Shown in pieces: positions 1 through 11,625 of a stretch of DNA of 64,000 bases. Where the stretch lies: the NCBI GenBank assembly GCA_963682055.1, contig OY821750.1:5210501-5274500 (forward strand), read 5' to 3'. Below the pieces are notes generated by a model. The model made no database searches, was not told the origin of the DNA, and saw nothing but the letters and a program-made list of their open reading frames with translations. Numbering within the stretch: position 1 is the first letter of the stretch; each line of letters starts with the position of its first letter. This DNA is from Primula veris (Eukaryota > Streptophyta > Magnoliopsida > Ericales > Primulaceae). The position numbers were made by a program, and so were the translations under genes.

Positions 1-3000
1 TTCTTAAGTAAAGCTTTATCCCATTTATACTTGTTAATCCAACTAGCTTCATGCTTAATTCTTGTATTTTTCTAAGCAGACTTAAAAGAAAAGTTTCCCA
101 AATTCTTCTTGTTCCAAATTAGTTCATCTTTACCATATTTATTAGATTTGAAGTTTTCTTTAAACAGATGTCTAAGATGGTTAGGAATTACCTCATTAAT
201 AATTTGACTATCCCAAATACCATTATGCAGCAACTCTTTAACACTTAGACCATTTGGAATATTGTCATCATTAATTTTTCCTGTACCCAGCCAATTGTCT
301 AAATTAACATAAACATTCCTCTCTCCAACTAGCCATTGCATATTTTCTTCTACTTTTTCTCTAACTAATTGCATCCTCCTCCATGTATTATTCCCTTTTC
401 TCACTTTAGCCTCCACAGGATGAACATTTTTACAGTATTTAGCTTTCATGAAAGTAGCCCACAAAGAATTGGAAGTTCTAAATTTCCACCACAGCTTCAT
501 AGAATAAGTATCAACAATTTCTTTTATACTTCTAATACTCAATCCATCTTCTTCATCTGTTTTGCAAATTTTTCTCCAATTTACCCAATGATGCTTGTTC
601 TTTCCATCTTTCTCCCCCCACAGAAAATTAGGCAATTTTTTTTCTATTTCCTTAATAACCTGTAAAGGAGGATACATTGCTGCTATTGTATATATAGGTA
701 TTGAACTAAACACATGCTTAATGAGAATCAACTTGCCCCCCATATTTAAATAATGTACTTTCCACCCAGATAGCTTCTTCCTGATTTTTAAAATCAATTC
801 ATGATAAATGATGCATTTTTTCCTTCCAGAGTGAATTTTACAGCCCAAATAAGTAAAAGGAGGTTTTTTACACCTAATACTTAATAACTTGCTCACTGTA
901 TCCTTCTGATTTTGGCTTACACCTTTAGAAATATAAACAAAACTCTTATCATAACTAATTTCTTGGCCAGAGTCCTTATTATACATGTCCAACACACTTT
1001 TCACACATTTGACTGAACTTGTATTAGCAGCTGAAAAAATTATGAAATCATCTGCAAAAGCTAAATGTGTAATAATAGGGCTTCCAATTGGTGCTTTAAA
1101 ACCTTTCCATCTTTTAGTGAGAGCTAATTTATTTAAATTTCTTGACAGGACTTCAGAGCATATGATAAAAAGGCTTGAAGAAAGGGGATCAACTTGCCTC
1201 AAACCATTTGTTGGAGAGAAGAATCCAGTAGCAGCTCCATTTACCATTACAGTAACCCAATTTTCAGAGATAAGTCTCCAAACCCTGTCTATCCATATTT
1301 CTGAGAATCCCATTTTCCTTAGAGTTGAAATTAAGAAATGCCAAGAAAGTTTATCATATGTTTTTTTCATATCCAGCTTTAAAACTAGACTACTTCCACT
1401 GCTTTTATTATCCAAATTAGAGATAAATTCTTGTGAGAGAAGAATGTTGTCTATTATATCTCTCTTTTTTACAAATCCACTTTGATTTTCTGAGATGATA
1501 ATAGGAAAAATATACGAGAGACGAGTGCTCATGATTTTAGAAATGACTTTATTGAAAAAGGTAAACAGACTTATAGGTCTAAAATCAGCAAAAGAAGTAG
1601 GATAATTTTTTTTTGGGAATTAGGGCTATAACAGTGGTGGTCATGGCTTTAGGCAATGCAGCTCCAGAAAAAAATGTAAAACAGCTTGAACTATATCTTT
1701 ACTGATAATATCCCAGCAAACAGTAAAGAAATGTCCATTGAAACCATCAATACCTGGTGCACTATTCTTGTTTAACTCCCATATAGCACTTTTGATTTCT
1801 TCATAAGTTGGTTCTTTAATAAGATGATCATTGTTTTCTTCAGTAATTACCCTTGGTACACACTCCAAACTTTTGTAAATATAACTCTTTGGAATATTGT
1901 TAGCAGCAAGTAGACTTCTAAAAAAACTAACTGCTTCATATTGAATCTCCTTCTTATCTGTTAATATATCACATTGAGAGTTTGAAATAGAGGTAATTAT
2001 ACTTTTTTTCCTTCTTTTTCTAACAACACTATGAAAGAATTTTGAATTGGCATCCCCTTATTTAGCCCATCTAAGATTAGCTTTTTGAGCTCAGAAATCT
2101 TCTTCTATTTTCACTCTATAGTTTAGCTTTACTTTGACTTCCATTAACAGACCTCTATTTGTAAGACTTGGATCATTTTCAAACAGTTTTTCCACTCTTA
2201 AAGACTCATCTTCAGCATCAATAACTTGTTGGAAAATATTCCCAAAGGTACTTTTATTCCACACTATAAGAGCTTTTTTCAGATTTTTAGGGTTATGAAC
2301 CAGAGAGTATAAAGCATTCCCTTTTGTAGACAATGACCAATTCAAATTGACAATTTTAAGAAATTCATGATGTTTAGTCCAATTTTTTTGAAAAATAAAC
2401 CTTCTTGGGTTATTATCATGCTCTTATTTTAGAGTAAGAAGAAGTGGAATATGATCAGAATTTGTTTTACTCAAATATTCCAGAATAACATTTGTAAATA
2501 AATTAGCACCAGCATTATTCATACAGACCTTATCAATTCTCTCAAATATTGTACCATCTCCACTTCTATTGTTCCACCAAGTAAACTTAGAACCACTAGA
2601 TTTAATTTCTGCAGCCCCAATGCCATCCATACAATTTAGATAATCATTAGCAGCTCTGATATTAATAGGGAGACCTCCTACTTTATCTTCCTCTTTAGAA
2701 ACTGTATTAAAATCCCCTGTTACAAACCAAGGACTTAGAGTGAAATTTTGCCTCAGAAAATCCCACAGAGCCATTCTCTCTCCCATAGTGCACTTAGCAT
2801 ACAACAGGGTTAAAAAAATAGTACTATTCTGTCATTGAATTTCCATATGCATACATTGATTCATTTGCCTCACAATCTTCATCTCTATGCCTTCATTATA
2901 AAAGATCCAAATTTTATTTTCCTCATGACCCACAACATTATCAAAACCAAACCGAATTCTGTACCTTTCTAGTTTTTCACAACCCATCATAGGTTTTATA

Positions 3001-3104
3001 CAAATTAGAAGTGTAATTTTATTCACCAAACATAATTTTTTTATTCTTCTAGAAGTAGCTCCATTGCCTAACCCTCTAACATTCCAGATTAAGGATGTAA
3101 TCAT
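1..3104 (-). pseudogene. LINE-A ORF2 (endonuclease-reverse transcriptase), broken
   Basis: ORF2 of L1 elements carries an AP-type endonuclease and a reverse transcriptase for target-primed integration. Endonuclease pieces lie at 2832-3104 (start MITSLIWNVRGLG) and 2424-2804 (GDFNTV and SDHIPL motifs). The linker lies at 2091-2345 and reverse transcriptase pieces at 1641-1868 (SAPGIDGF) and 72-1532 (AFADD catalytic motif). The copy is dead several times over. The pieces are in different frames, the endonuclease glutamate seen in LINE-B (CLEPM) is lysine here (CIKPM), and the RT motif LRQGDP reads LRQVDP. The following zinc-finger region is partly visible at 1-71. Confidence 0.9.
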
Positions 3105-3150
3105 TTATTATACCTTTTTCTTTCTCCCGCATTAGAGGAAGATTTTAAGC

Positions 3151-3179
3151 TCATCTGTTTTTGTTGAATTTTGGCCCTT

Positions 3180-3210
<31 letters not shown>

Positions 3211-4534
3211 CTGATTTTTAGAAAGAATTTCTTCCCAGACTTCTTCTGTTTCTGTTTCTCTAGTTTCATTAGTAGATACAATAATGCCTTCTTCCCTTTC
3301 TTCTTCAAACTCCTTGATTTCAGTGATAAACATAATTTTGCTTTGCAATTGGTTTCTTTTTTCATTGTTAAAAATGACCAGAGATAACTCTTGATCATGT
3401 TGATTATTAATAAAGCAAAGATTTTCTTCTGCCCTTTCACTTATTATATCTTCATTTTGAAGAGTATCACAGATAATTTCTTCATCTATAACATCTTCTC
3501 TGGTTTCTTCTTCACTAATAAACTCTTCATCTATTGTAGGAACTGCTGTTTTGGAGATAAGAGGCTTGCTTAGACCATCTTTAACTTCTTTTGGAACTTC
3601 TTTGCCTATTTGAAAAGTTCTTGCTACCCAATCTTTGGTACTTTCTTTGTTTCTGAAGTTCTTACTATTCAATTTAGCACTAATTTTTTTGCTTTGTTAC
3701 TCTTTCATCTCCTTTGCTTCTTTTTTATTGCTTTCTTTTTTAGCATTCTTAAATTTGTATAAGTCAATTTTGTGGCCTTGCTTGAAACAAAAACTGCAGT
3801 AGTTTGGTAAATCTTCATACTCACAATACTGCCAGAAACTCACATCATTATCTTCACCATAACCAATCCTTACCCTTTCAACCAGCTCCTCACTAAGATC
3901 AATCTCAACACAAATCCTTGCTAAGCTTGGTCTTGTTAGTTTTGAGGTAGGTTCATCTACCCTTAAAGGATTTCCAAAAGCTCTTGCTATAGAGAAAATA
4001 CTTGAATTATTGTATAAGTATATAGGCAGTTTAGGTATATTAATCCAGACAGGTGCTACAGGGGTCTCAAAATCTGGGTCAAAATCATATGTCCACTTAA
4101 AGATACGCATAGGAAAGTGCTCTATATACCAGATTTTTTTTTAGCCAAATTCTCGCAAAATCTTCCTCATGAAAACAACGTATCAATATATGTTTATGAT
4201 CCAATACACCAATATTATAGTTAGCTTTTAAATCGAGCTTTCCAAACAATTTTCTTATCACTTCCACTTCTGGTCTACCATGCGTAAATTTCCCTACTAT
4301 TGTATATTTAAAAGGTTCCGATAGCTATTTAACGTCGTACATAGAGAAGTTGATTAGAGGTTCACCTTTATAACTACCTACTTCTTTCAACGCTATTGTA
4401 GGTTTCTTTGGTTGCGAGCTTACTATAGATGCAAAATACTTCATTGGAGGAGGATCCGGAGACATACATTAGGGATTATGTTTTATAGTAGTGGTTTTGT
4501 CTCTAACCGGTGAAGCAGAATTTGGGTCTAACAT
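3151..4534 (-). pseudogene. LINE-A ORF1 (gag-like, zinc knuckle), broken
   Basis: ORF1 of plant L1 elements encodes an RNA-binding protein that coats the element transcript. The probable ATG is at 4532-4534. A stop follows after about 18 codons, and more stops and frame changes occur before a readable stretch at 3697-4110. That stretch contains the DUF4283-like core and a CCHC-type zinc knuckle whose last cysteine is missing (CSFCFKQGH is followed by IDLYK, where LINE-B has a cysteine). The C-terminal part (3151-3672, another frame) is acidic and ends in an expanded lysine run coded by a 29-base homopolymer. It is a non-functional copy; the assignment rests on residue-by-residue similarity to LINE-B ORF1. 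Confidence 0.85.
3182..3210. repeat. 29-base T run (A run on the LINE strand)
   Basis: An uninterrupted T29 on the plus strand lies inside the C-terminal part of LINE-A ORF1 and would code for poly-lysine. LINE-B has a much shorter A tract at the matching place (18901-18910), also coding for lysines. This is an internal homopolymer expansion, not the 3' poly(A) tail of the element. Confidence 0.9.
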
Positions 4535-4562
4535 AGCTGCGGCGGCTAGGGTTATCCACCCT

Positions 4563-5312
4563 TACACATGGATATCTTTACATATAATATATAGTAAATA
4601 TGTTATAATAGTTATCATTGTAATCAAAACTAAATAATTGGCAACTAAAAAACTATAAAAATAGAAACAATATCTTGTAATACATTAAAAATTATGTTAG
4701 ATTTTATTTAAAAAAAGTATTCACATTTTTTTTATTTTCTAAAACAGGGACTGGTTGTAATTTTTTGAAACTACATGGATCATTCCTTGTAATTAAATGA
4801 CGGTCTTTCAGACTTTTTTTTGTAGCATCTGAATAGTACATGGTCCGATATTATAATTTTAAATGGTTATGCATATACTTTTAATGAAAATTAAAACTAC
4901 AAGGATTGTTCTTTAATTAATACATGGACCGATCCCTGTAACTATCTACTCCGTCCGATAAAAATGACGACATGATGGGTGCGGCTTCGCCCACTAACCA
5001 AACTCCCGATAAACATGCTCTAAAGAAAAAGAAATACGGTAAGTTCTGCAAACAAAATTCGAAAATATTGTGTATTTTCATTTACCTTACTAATAGCAAT
5101 ACACACAGGAAAGGATTTTTTGTGCTTACAGTTATAAGGATCGAACGTGAAACACTCAAATCGGACAGGAAAAACAATGCACGAGTAGAAGTACGAATTA
5201 AGCCTATACGGTTTATGTAGTCACCAAACTAGGCGACCACAAACCTCGAATGTAAAGCTCATGAACTAGCCAAATTACATAAGAAATATATAATTAAAAA
5301 ATATAAGAATAT
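4563..5312. other. Intergenic stretch between LINE-A and the ADF gene
   Basis: I see no gene here. Bases 4744-4942 begin with ACAGGGACTGG and end with a roughly complementary CCGATCCCTGT, which suggests a small degraded inverted-repeat element, but I could not find a convincing target duplication. The rest is AT-rich 3' flank of the ADF gene. Confidence 0.4.
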
Positions 5313-6185
5313 TTAGAAAGCCCGGGCTTTAATAATGTCAAAGCTCATTTCGCTTGGGTCCGTGGCTTGCAACTCGACTTGGATTCCATCCAACTCTCTC
5401 TTGAACCTATCCTTAGAGCTCGCGTATAACATCTTCATCCTCACTTTTGATACGTCCGGTGACCTTCAAAAAAGCAAAAAAGAGTGAAATGTACATGTAA
5501 TGTGTAACTACTAACGTAATTTATAAGAAGCTTATTGCTTAAGTTTATAGGGACGAGTTTTTTATGTCAAGATATTTGCTAAATAAAAAAATAACGGGGG
5601 CTTTATTTCTTTTGGTCTTACAGAAATTTTATTTGGCCCCCAAAGTTTTGTTTGTTACAACTTCTTTCTTATACTTTTTGAAGTGGAGAATTTGGTTCAT
5701 AAAATATGATCAAATGAGCATGTTGCAATATATATAGATGAATATTAGAAAGCCCGTGCCATTGAGACTCTATATAGTGACGAATCCACATAGAAGAAAC
5801 AATAGCAGTCATCATATCTTATGATGAAATCAACTTATTTGCTTAAAGCTGAAACCAAACAAGCCCTAACGACGACATTCAAGTTTCATGAACATAGGAT
5901 TAATATGATTTATTGTTCTATTTACCAGGCAATAAAGAAGATCTTGCTCTTCTGGCAATTTTCTGCGGTGACGAAGTCAAAATCGAAGACAGCATAGCGG
6001 CACTCATCGGCAGGCAAAGATTCGGCAAAATTGTCGTAGCTCTCGTCGGGATTCCCGAGCTTTTCTACGACGACTTGTTGACCGTCGATCCTGAAGATGA
6101 TGAAACGGTAAATTCTTTTGGCTTTTAGTTCCAAAAACTTCAGCTTACATTCATCCTCTACAGCCATTCCAGACGCCGCGTTTGC
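5313..6185 (-). CDS. ADF: Actin-depolymerizing factor (ADF/cofilin), coding exons 2 and 3
   Basis: ADF/cofilin proteins bind F- and G-actin, sever filaments and speed actin turnover in the cytoplasm. Exon 2 is 5926-6185 and exon 3 is 5313-5463. The exon 2 acceptor is TAG just before GCAAACGCG and its donor is GTAAAT; the exon 3 acceptor is TTTGAAG. The split tryptophan codon (TG|G) joins the exons in frame. With an ATG-only first exon, which is how plant ADF genes are organised as I recall, the protein would be 137 residues, the usual length. Visible landmarks are the N-terminal ANAASGM segment with the regulatory serine (Ser6), [24 protein letters not shown], and the actin-binding helix [19 protein letters not shown]. 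No lesion is seen in either exon. This is the clearest functional host gene in the window. Confidence 0.93.
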
Positions 6186-6418
6186 CTATTACAATATTAT
6201 TCGTTAAAGAAAGCACAAAATACATACTCATACGAACACGTAAGGAGATGAACGGACAGTAAGTGATCTCTTAATAGAGTTTTTTTTTTTTTTTTTGATT
6301 CTCCATAATTGATCTGTTAGTTTATTGGGTTGGCAAATGGTGGAAAAGTAGGCCTTTCATTTGCTTATGATTTTGAAGACTACATTTTGGGTTATATAAA
6401 CACAAATAAAGCGAGTTA

Positions 6419-6830
6419 ATGGTAACGACTAATTACTTGTTCATCGATTGATTTTTTTTCCCGGTAAGTAACTTGATTCTTGATATTACTGACTACAGAC
6501 CATTTTGATAATGAGTTTTTGCTATTCCGAAAATCATTTTCCAAAAGGATTCATTGTGGTACTATTATAATAAACGAAAATATAAGCCGAAATGTACGAC
6601 GAATTGGGCTTAGAAAAAGAAAAATAGCACAAGTTACTTGTAACGACTAACATGTTTATCGAGTGATCCTCAAAATTATAGATCACAGACCATTTACCAT
6701 TTTGATAACATGTTTTCACTATTGGAAAGATTCAGTTTGACGAGAGCTAGGATTCATTGTGGGATTGCTATAGCAAATGAAAGCAAACCCGAAATCCACG
6801 ACTAAGATGATTAAACAGAATCAGGCTACC
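6419..6830. repeat. Local direct duplication (two diverged copies of about 170 bp)
   Basis: Blocks at about 6420-6600 and 6640-6800 share the same order of words: AACGACTAA, then ATCGA(T/G)TGAT, CAGACCATTT, TTTTGATAA, GGATTCATTGTGG and a final CCGAAATNNACGAC. This is an old tandem duplication in the presumed first intron or promoter of the ADF gene. Only the second copy carries the ATG-GTAAAT candidate exon. Confidence 0.55.
6698..6700 (-). other. ADF: Candidate ATG-only first exon of the ADF gene
   Basis: In plant ADF genes the first coding exon usually holds little more than the ATG, followed directly by a GT donor. On the minus strand here ATG is followed at once by GTAAAT, the same donor hexamer used by exon 2, about 510 bases upstream of exon 2. 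An alternative is the ATG at 7112-7114, which has a better initiation context (GCCACCATGG) but is followed by GTACAT, a weaker donor. Transcript data are needed to choose. Confidence 0.35.
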
Positions 6831-8640
6831 AAAACTTGTTTAAATAATAAGCAAGAAACATAACAATGCAGGAGAGACCCAAAAGCATTAGGGATTCTAT
6901 TTCTCGTATATTATTTGATCAAAATTATTAATAACGTGCAATATTTTTATCATGAATTACAAACCACAACGATAACGGATAACGATTGATTACACATCTA
7001 ATAAAAAATTAAAATGCACATTATTTTTACATTTAACGTTTCTTAAATATTATTTTCCAACCATCAACATAAAAAAGCTGCATTTTTCTATGCTAGAAAA
7101 AGAAAGATGTACCATGGTGGCTCGTGATTAGAAACCGGCAGGGGTCTGGAAAATGTGTAAAGAATGAACTTTTAAGATGATTAATGTGAAGAAATATGAG
7201 GAACTTGAGATCCTTGAATTGGGAAAAGAAGAATGAAAAGTGTGTTTGTTCCATTTTTTATTAAAGAGGAGAGAAAAATGCGGGGAACTATAGAGAATTT
7301 TCAGGGGCAAAATGAGGGTTGAGAAAATTTTAATTCTTAGGAGCCTGATTAGTCCATTGAAAATTATCGGATATAATTGTCCCATATTTAATCCATACAA
7401 CATGATGTCAAATCATGATGAAGTGGCAACATCACTCCGTCGGGATAACAACTGACACATTTTTTTTAAAAGTATTGATAACTTAAGTGTCATTTAATTT
7501 CAGTAATCATTTAGAAGTATATTATTTTGTTACATTGTTGTTAAAATTTAGTAACACTCACGTTATCAACAGTTTTAAAAAAACATGTTTTTTACTATCG
7601 TGAAAATTTATTGCAGTGCGTGAACACAATGTAGTTAGCCTAATTTTCAAAAGGGAAGTTATCAAACGAAAATGATGAAAAATTACATACTGTTGGTATT
7701 TAATTAAAAAAAACTTATATTTTAAAACAATTGAAAGATTAATACATATGCTATGAAGGATAAAAATAAAAATAAAAAATAAAATAAAATAAATGCTATG
7801 ACGGAGACAATAATTATTGTGTGAATATACAGATTTATCTTATGAGTTACCCGTTTAAATCTGTATATGCACACAATAATAAAAACTTGCAATGATGTGG
7901 TCTTATCAATCAAGTTAGTTTGAAAATTAAAATTACTCTTAAAGTACCAGAATTTCAAACACAGTCTGCAGGGCAAAGAATTGTATATGGGGATGTCAAA
8001 ATCAAACGTATTTGAATGAAATATACCTGGTTAAAATTTAAAAAAAAAATCACAGTTTCTGAAATTATGTAGGTGTGATCACCACCAAGGATATGCACTT
8101 GGCTCTTTCATAGATGTTTTGAGTGGATTTTATATATATCATGATTCTGCACTGAAGTTGTTAATTTCAGTATATAACATCTTACTTGAATTTGATGATA
8201 TAAAACTGCTATCGGTTTGAGTGTACATTGCATGCTAGATTTGATCAGTTGCAACTTGCAATGAAGGGTAGGTTTTATGTTTATGTTTATGTTTATCCTA
8301 TATATGTTCTTAGTTCAACAAATCATAAAAATAACGCATAGGTCTCTTCTTTTTAACTACTTTTATCGCTGTACGTACAGCTAAAACTAATAAAGAGGTG
8401 TTACAAATCCACTTCTTAATTAAACCATCAAACAATACCAATTTGAAAAAATGTAATTAATATAGCAGCCATGACAATTGTAAAATGTAACATAGCAGCA
8501 ATGACAATTATTAATTAGCAAGCATTTCTTATAAGACAACCGTACTAAGCGTCGAGAAACGACATACTACAACTTTAAACACTGAAATTAAAAAGCATAA
8601 TCAACCAACAGCAGGAAATAGAAGCACGAAATGAAAAGTC
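6831..8640. other. Intergenic stretch with two small inverted repeats
   Basis: I see no gene. Around 7448-7590 there is an imperfect inverted repeat (TTGATAACTTAAGTGTCA against ACTCACGTTATCAA). A strong hairpin at 7813-7880 is listed separately. The remainder is AT-rich with no recognisable coding signal. Confidence 0.5.
7813..7880. repeat. 25-bp inverted repeat with 18-base loop
   Basis: The arms 7813-7837 and 7856-7880 are complementary at 24 of 25 positions and flank an 18-base loop. If transcribed from either strand this would fold into a precursor-like hairpin. It could equally be the remnant of a very small MITE. No target duplication is obvious. Confidence 0.75.
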
Positions 8641-8690
8641 ATGAGTTTTATTCCAAACACGAAAAAACACTCGAACTTGTCGCTGCTTGA

Positions 8691-8912
8691 TCAATAAGGG
8701 TCCATCCTCTAGAGCTGATTAACATCTGTGAAACGATCAAAGAGAATAACTTTTGTGCCATCGTGCACATCGTATTCATCCCCATTCCAAGCACCGAAAA
8801 AAAGACCTATATCATTGTCCGTCCTGATAGTTTCATAAGAAACAGCCAAGTTTATGCTACTCCACAACACAGAATCGGTAATATTGTTTGGGTCATAAGG
8901 TATGAGCCGAAC
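8691..8912 (-). pseudogene. EUL-1, 3' fragment of an EUL-domain lectin gene
   Basis: EUL-domain proteins are beta-trefoil, carbohydrate-binding, nucleocytoplasmic plant lectins, often stress-linked. The minus strand reads the C-terminal half of the domain: VRLIPYDPNNITDSVLW, then a stretch ending GAWNGDEYDVHDGTKVILF, then NQL, an in-frame TAG at 8709-8711, and RMDPY before the TGA at 8691-8693. In family members a tryptophan follows NQL, so the TAG looks like a TGG-to-TAG nonsense change. The 5' side stops exactly at the Gypsy LTR at 8913, and the missing half was not found beyond that element. A conserved poly(A) signal (AATAAA, minus strand) sits at 8647-8652. Confidence 0.85.
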
Positions 8913-10970
8913 TGTAACATCCCGGATTTTTATAAATAGTTTTATTTATGATTTAATCTATCAAAAAACGTTTTATGCTAATTTTTAGCCAAAAACCGAA
9001 ACTCTTCCGAAAAACTTTATTTTAAAACATGTTACTAATTTTATAAATAAAAAGAACCCAATAGTTTTGTTTTTAAACATTTATTATTTTTGAGCAGTAA
9101 AATAATAGTTTTGATTTTTAGTTAACTTTTAGAACTTTGAGGACCAAATAGTTCGCTTCTCCAAACTCTCTCAAAACAGTTTGCTAAACCTCTTTTCAGC
9201 CCACTTTTCAAAACACAAAACCAAAAACAAAGAGAGAAAAGAGAGATTCCAAATCTTAGGAAGAAGAAGAAGAAACCATTTTGGTAGGTTTTTACCGGAA
9301 GCATCTCATCTACGAACTAAGGTAACAGAGGTTATCCATTGCGAATAGACGATGGTGGATGTTAGGGTTAGATCTTTTGTTTTTAAAATTTGGGGGTTTT
9401 CTTTTATCTCATATATATATATACTAGTAATCGTGCACCATGCGTTGCGTGTGCGGCTCGTAATGCAATAAAAATATAGAAAATATATATAGTTATGATA
9501 TAAATATGTGGATAATACAAAAAAAAACATATTTTAAGATTTAAAAGAATGTTTGGTTGTTAAAGATGTATAAATAGTTTATTAGTTTTTATTTTTTATA
9601 TTTTTATGAGAGTATAATATTATTGTAATTAATATAAAGGTGTACGAGTATTTTTGAAAAAAAATGGTTAAATTGAACAGGTTCATTTGACTTGGGTTGA
9701 CTTATTATAATAGAATGATTCTATTAAATTGTTAATTGAGTTTTAATTGTTCCTATTTTAATTCACTTATTTGAATTTGAGAATTGGGAATTTAGACATA
9801 TGAATTTCGAATTAATGAGAACATAGATGGGTTTGTGTGTTTTTATGAGTTGTTATTTGTTATTATAGTTGTTGATAAAATTGGGTAAATTTATGTTGAA
9901 TAAAGATGAGTTGTAGTTTATGCATAGAAGGTGTTTGTTAAAATGCCTGAATGAGATTTTATGTTGATGGACTTGTTTGGCTAGTTGTGATTCTAGTACC
10001 GACGCTTATGTGATTTTATTGGGAATTGTGTTAATTGAATGATTTAATATTATTGGCCGAGGCCTTGTGATTTAGTTATTGGCAATGGTCAATGTCTCTT
10101 CCTATACCGGGGACATAAGACGAGCCGAGGGGTATAGGGAATGACTCGTCTTAGGGACTGGGGCGAGTGGCGTGAAGAGGTCCAAGTGCGCACTTTAAAT
10201 ATTTATTTGTTGGCAATGGTCTATGCCTCTCCGTATACCGGGGGCATAAGACGAGCCGAATGGTATAGGGAATGACCTATCTTACGGACTGCGGTAGGTG
10301 ACGTGAGAGGTCCATGCGTGTTATTTTTATATGTTGGCAATGGTCTATGTCTCTCCCTATACCGGGGGCATAAGACGAGCCGAGGGGTATAGGGAATGAC
10401 ATACCTTACGGGCTGGGGTAGGTGGCGTGAGAGGTCCATGTGTGTTATAGATGTGTGTTGGAGTTACTTAATTTATTTCGTTGTAGGATGCTATTACATC
10501 TCTTTTCATACGTTGCTATTGTAGTTGTTGTTTGTGAGTTCTTGCATTTATTGGATGGAGTGACGGTATCATGTGTGGTGCCGTCCCGTCTATGTATGTG
10601 CATGGGACTCACCGTTACAATTTTGTCTTTCAGGTACAACTTAGGCTGAGACATTTGGATATGAGCATTAACGAGGTATCGCATGGGTTCGGGCTTATTT
10701 CAGTCGTTTTCTTTTTTACTTAGACTATTTTTGAGGTTGTAGCCTACGGGCAAATTACATTCGTTTGGTACTTTTCCTTTTATAAATTTGTTAAAACCTT
10801 ATTGTCTTGTAGCCGCGTTTGGCAAACATTTTCAGTTCATTTGTTTAATTATTTCTTTAGCTCGCAAATTGTTTTCCTTTAAAAGTTAAATTTTGTACCA
10901 ACAGGTTCTTTTTTCTTTTGTTCAAAAGGTCACGCATTGATGTCCGTTTTTCGGATTTCGGGGCGTGACA
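8913..10970 (+). repeat. 5' LTR of the Gypsy element
   Basis: The LTR is 2058 bases long, bounded by TG and CA, and followed three bases later by the primer-binding site. It contains the three-copy tandem repeat at 10079-10455. The second LTR is not in the window, so the insertion cannot be dated by LTR divergence. Confidence 0.85.
10079..10455. repeat. Three tandem copies of a 124-130 bp unit inside the Gypsy LTR
   Basis: Units start at about 10079, 10209 and 10333, each with TTGGCAATGGTC. Each contains a potential stem made by CTATACC and GGTATAG around GGGCATAAGACGAGCCGA, and each ends with GAGAGGTCCA or a close variant. The copies differ by substitutions and small indels, so the array is not recent. 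Confidence 0.9.
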
Positions 10971-10973
10971 AGT

Positions 10974-10985
10974 TGGTATCAGAGC
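10974..10985 (+). other. Primer-binding site of the Gypsy element
   Basis: TGGTATCAGAGC, complementary to the 3' end of plant initiator tRNA-Met, begins three bases after the LTR. It fixes the LTR end and the plus-strand orientation. Confidence 0.9.
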
Positions 10986-11625
10986 TAACCAGATGGGTAA
11001 CCATTGGACCAAGATCCATCGTATCATTTTCAAATTTTATTTTTTTTTCAAAAAACTCAAACTTTTTCTAAAACGGGGGGTTGCATTTAGCTTAATACAT
11101 GTAGCTAGAATTTAGTAGTAGTTGATGAAAGGAAAGTACACATGTGAGGCAAGTTGAGGGCAATGAGGACGCTTGTTGATCCCGGCTCGCCAAACTAGTG
11201 GGTGGACCTCTCGTCGGTAGGTGTGAAGGAATACCTTAGCGATGTGGAGTTCTAGAACATGCGAGGACGCTCGGGTGCTTTATGATAACGTATCGTGAGG
11301 GGTTATCCCTCGCACTTTTGTGTTCTTTGCATGTGTGTGAATATTGATATAGTGTGTATGAAGTGTAAGTTTGTAATGGTAAGTAGTAGCGAAGTATTAG
11401 AGTGCGAGAATTGTGAAGTTGATGGTCTTATGTAATGTTTTCAAAATTATTAACTTGTGTGTGAATGAATATTATATGCGAATGGATGTTGATCTTAAAA
11501 TTGTTGTGGACTAAAATGATGAAGTTGTGTGATATGTGCCATGTAAGGAATTTACAAGTGTTGAGAAATTTTACGTTTTTGAATCATTATTTTTCTGCAG
11601 AAAAACGATTGGTCATTTTTTTTTA

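Larger units (their letters stand above)
1..4562 (-). mobile_element. LINE-A, decayed L1-like non-LTR retrotransposon, 3' end beyond the window
   Basis: On the minus strand the segment reads, in order, a short 5' leader, ORF1 (nucleic-acid-binding, zinc knuckle) and ORF2 (endonuclease plus reverse transcriptase). The leader end (CCCTAGCCGCCGC just before the ORF1 ATG) is shared with LINE-B at 17.4 kb, so both belong to one family and the 5' end here is close to complete. The reading frames are broken by stops and frameshifts throughout. The zinc-finger region after the reverse transcriptase runs off the left edge, so the RNase H domain, the poly(A) tail and one target duplication cannot be seen. 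Confidence 0.9.

Noticed and set aside
369..1485. Plus-strand frames of 98 and 166 codons
   Set aside because: They are antisense to LINE-A reverse transcriptase, whose motifs are unmistakable on the minus strand.
5913..6128. A 71-codon plus-strand frame
   Set aside because: It lies antisense to ADF exon 2, which has clear family homology and splice signals.
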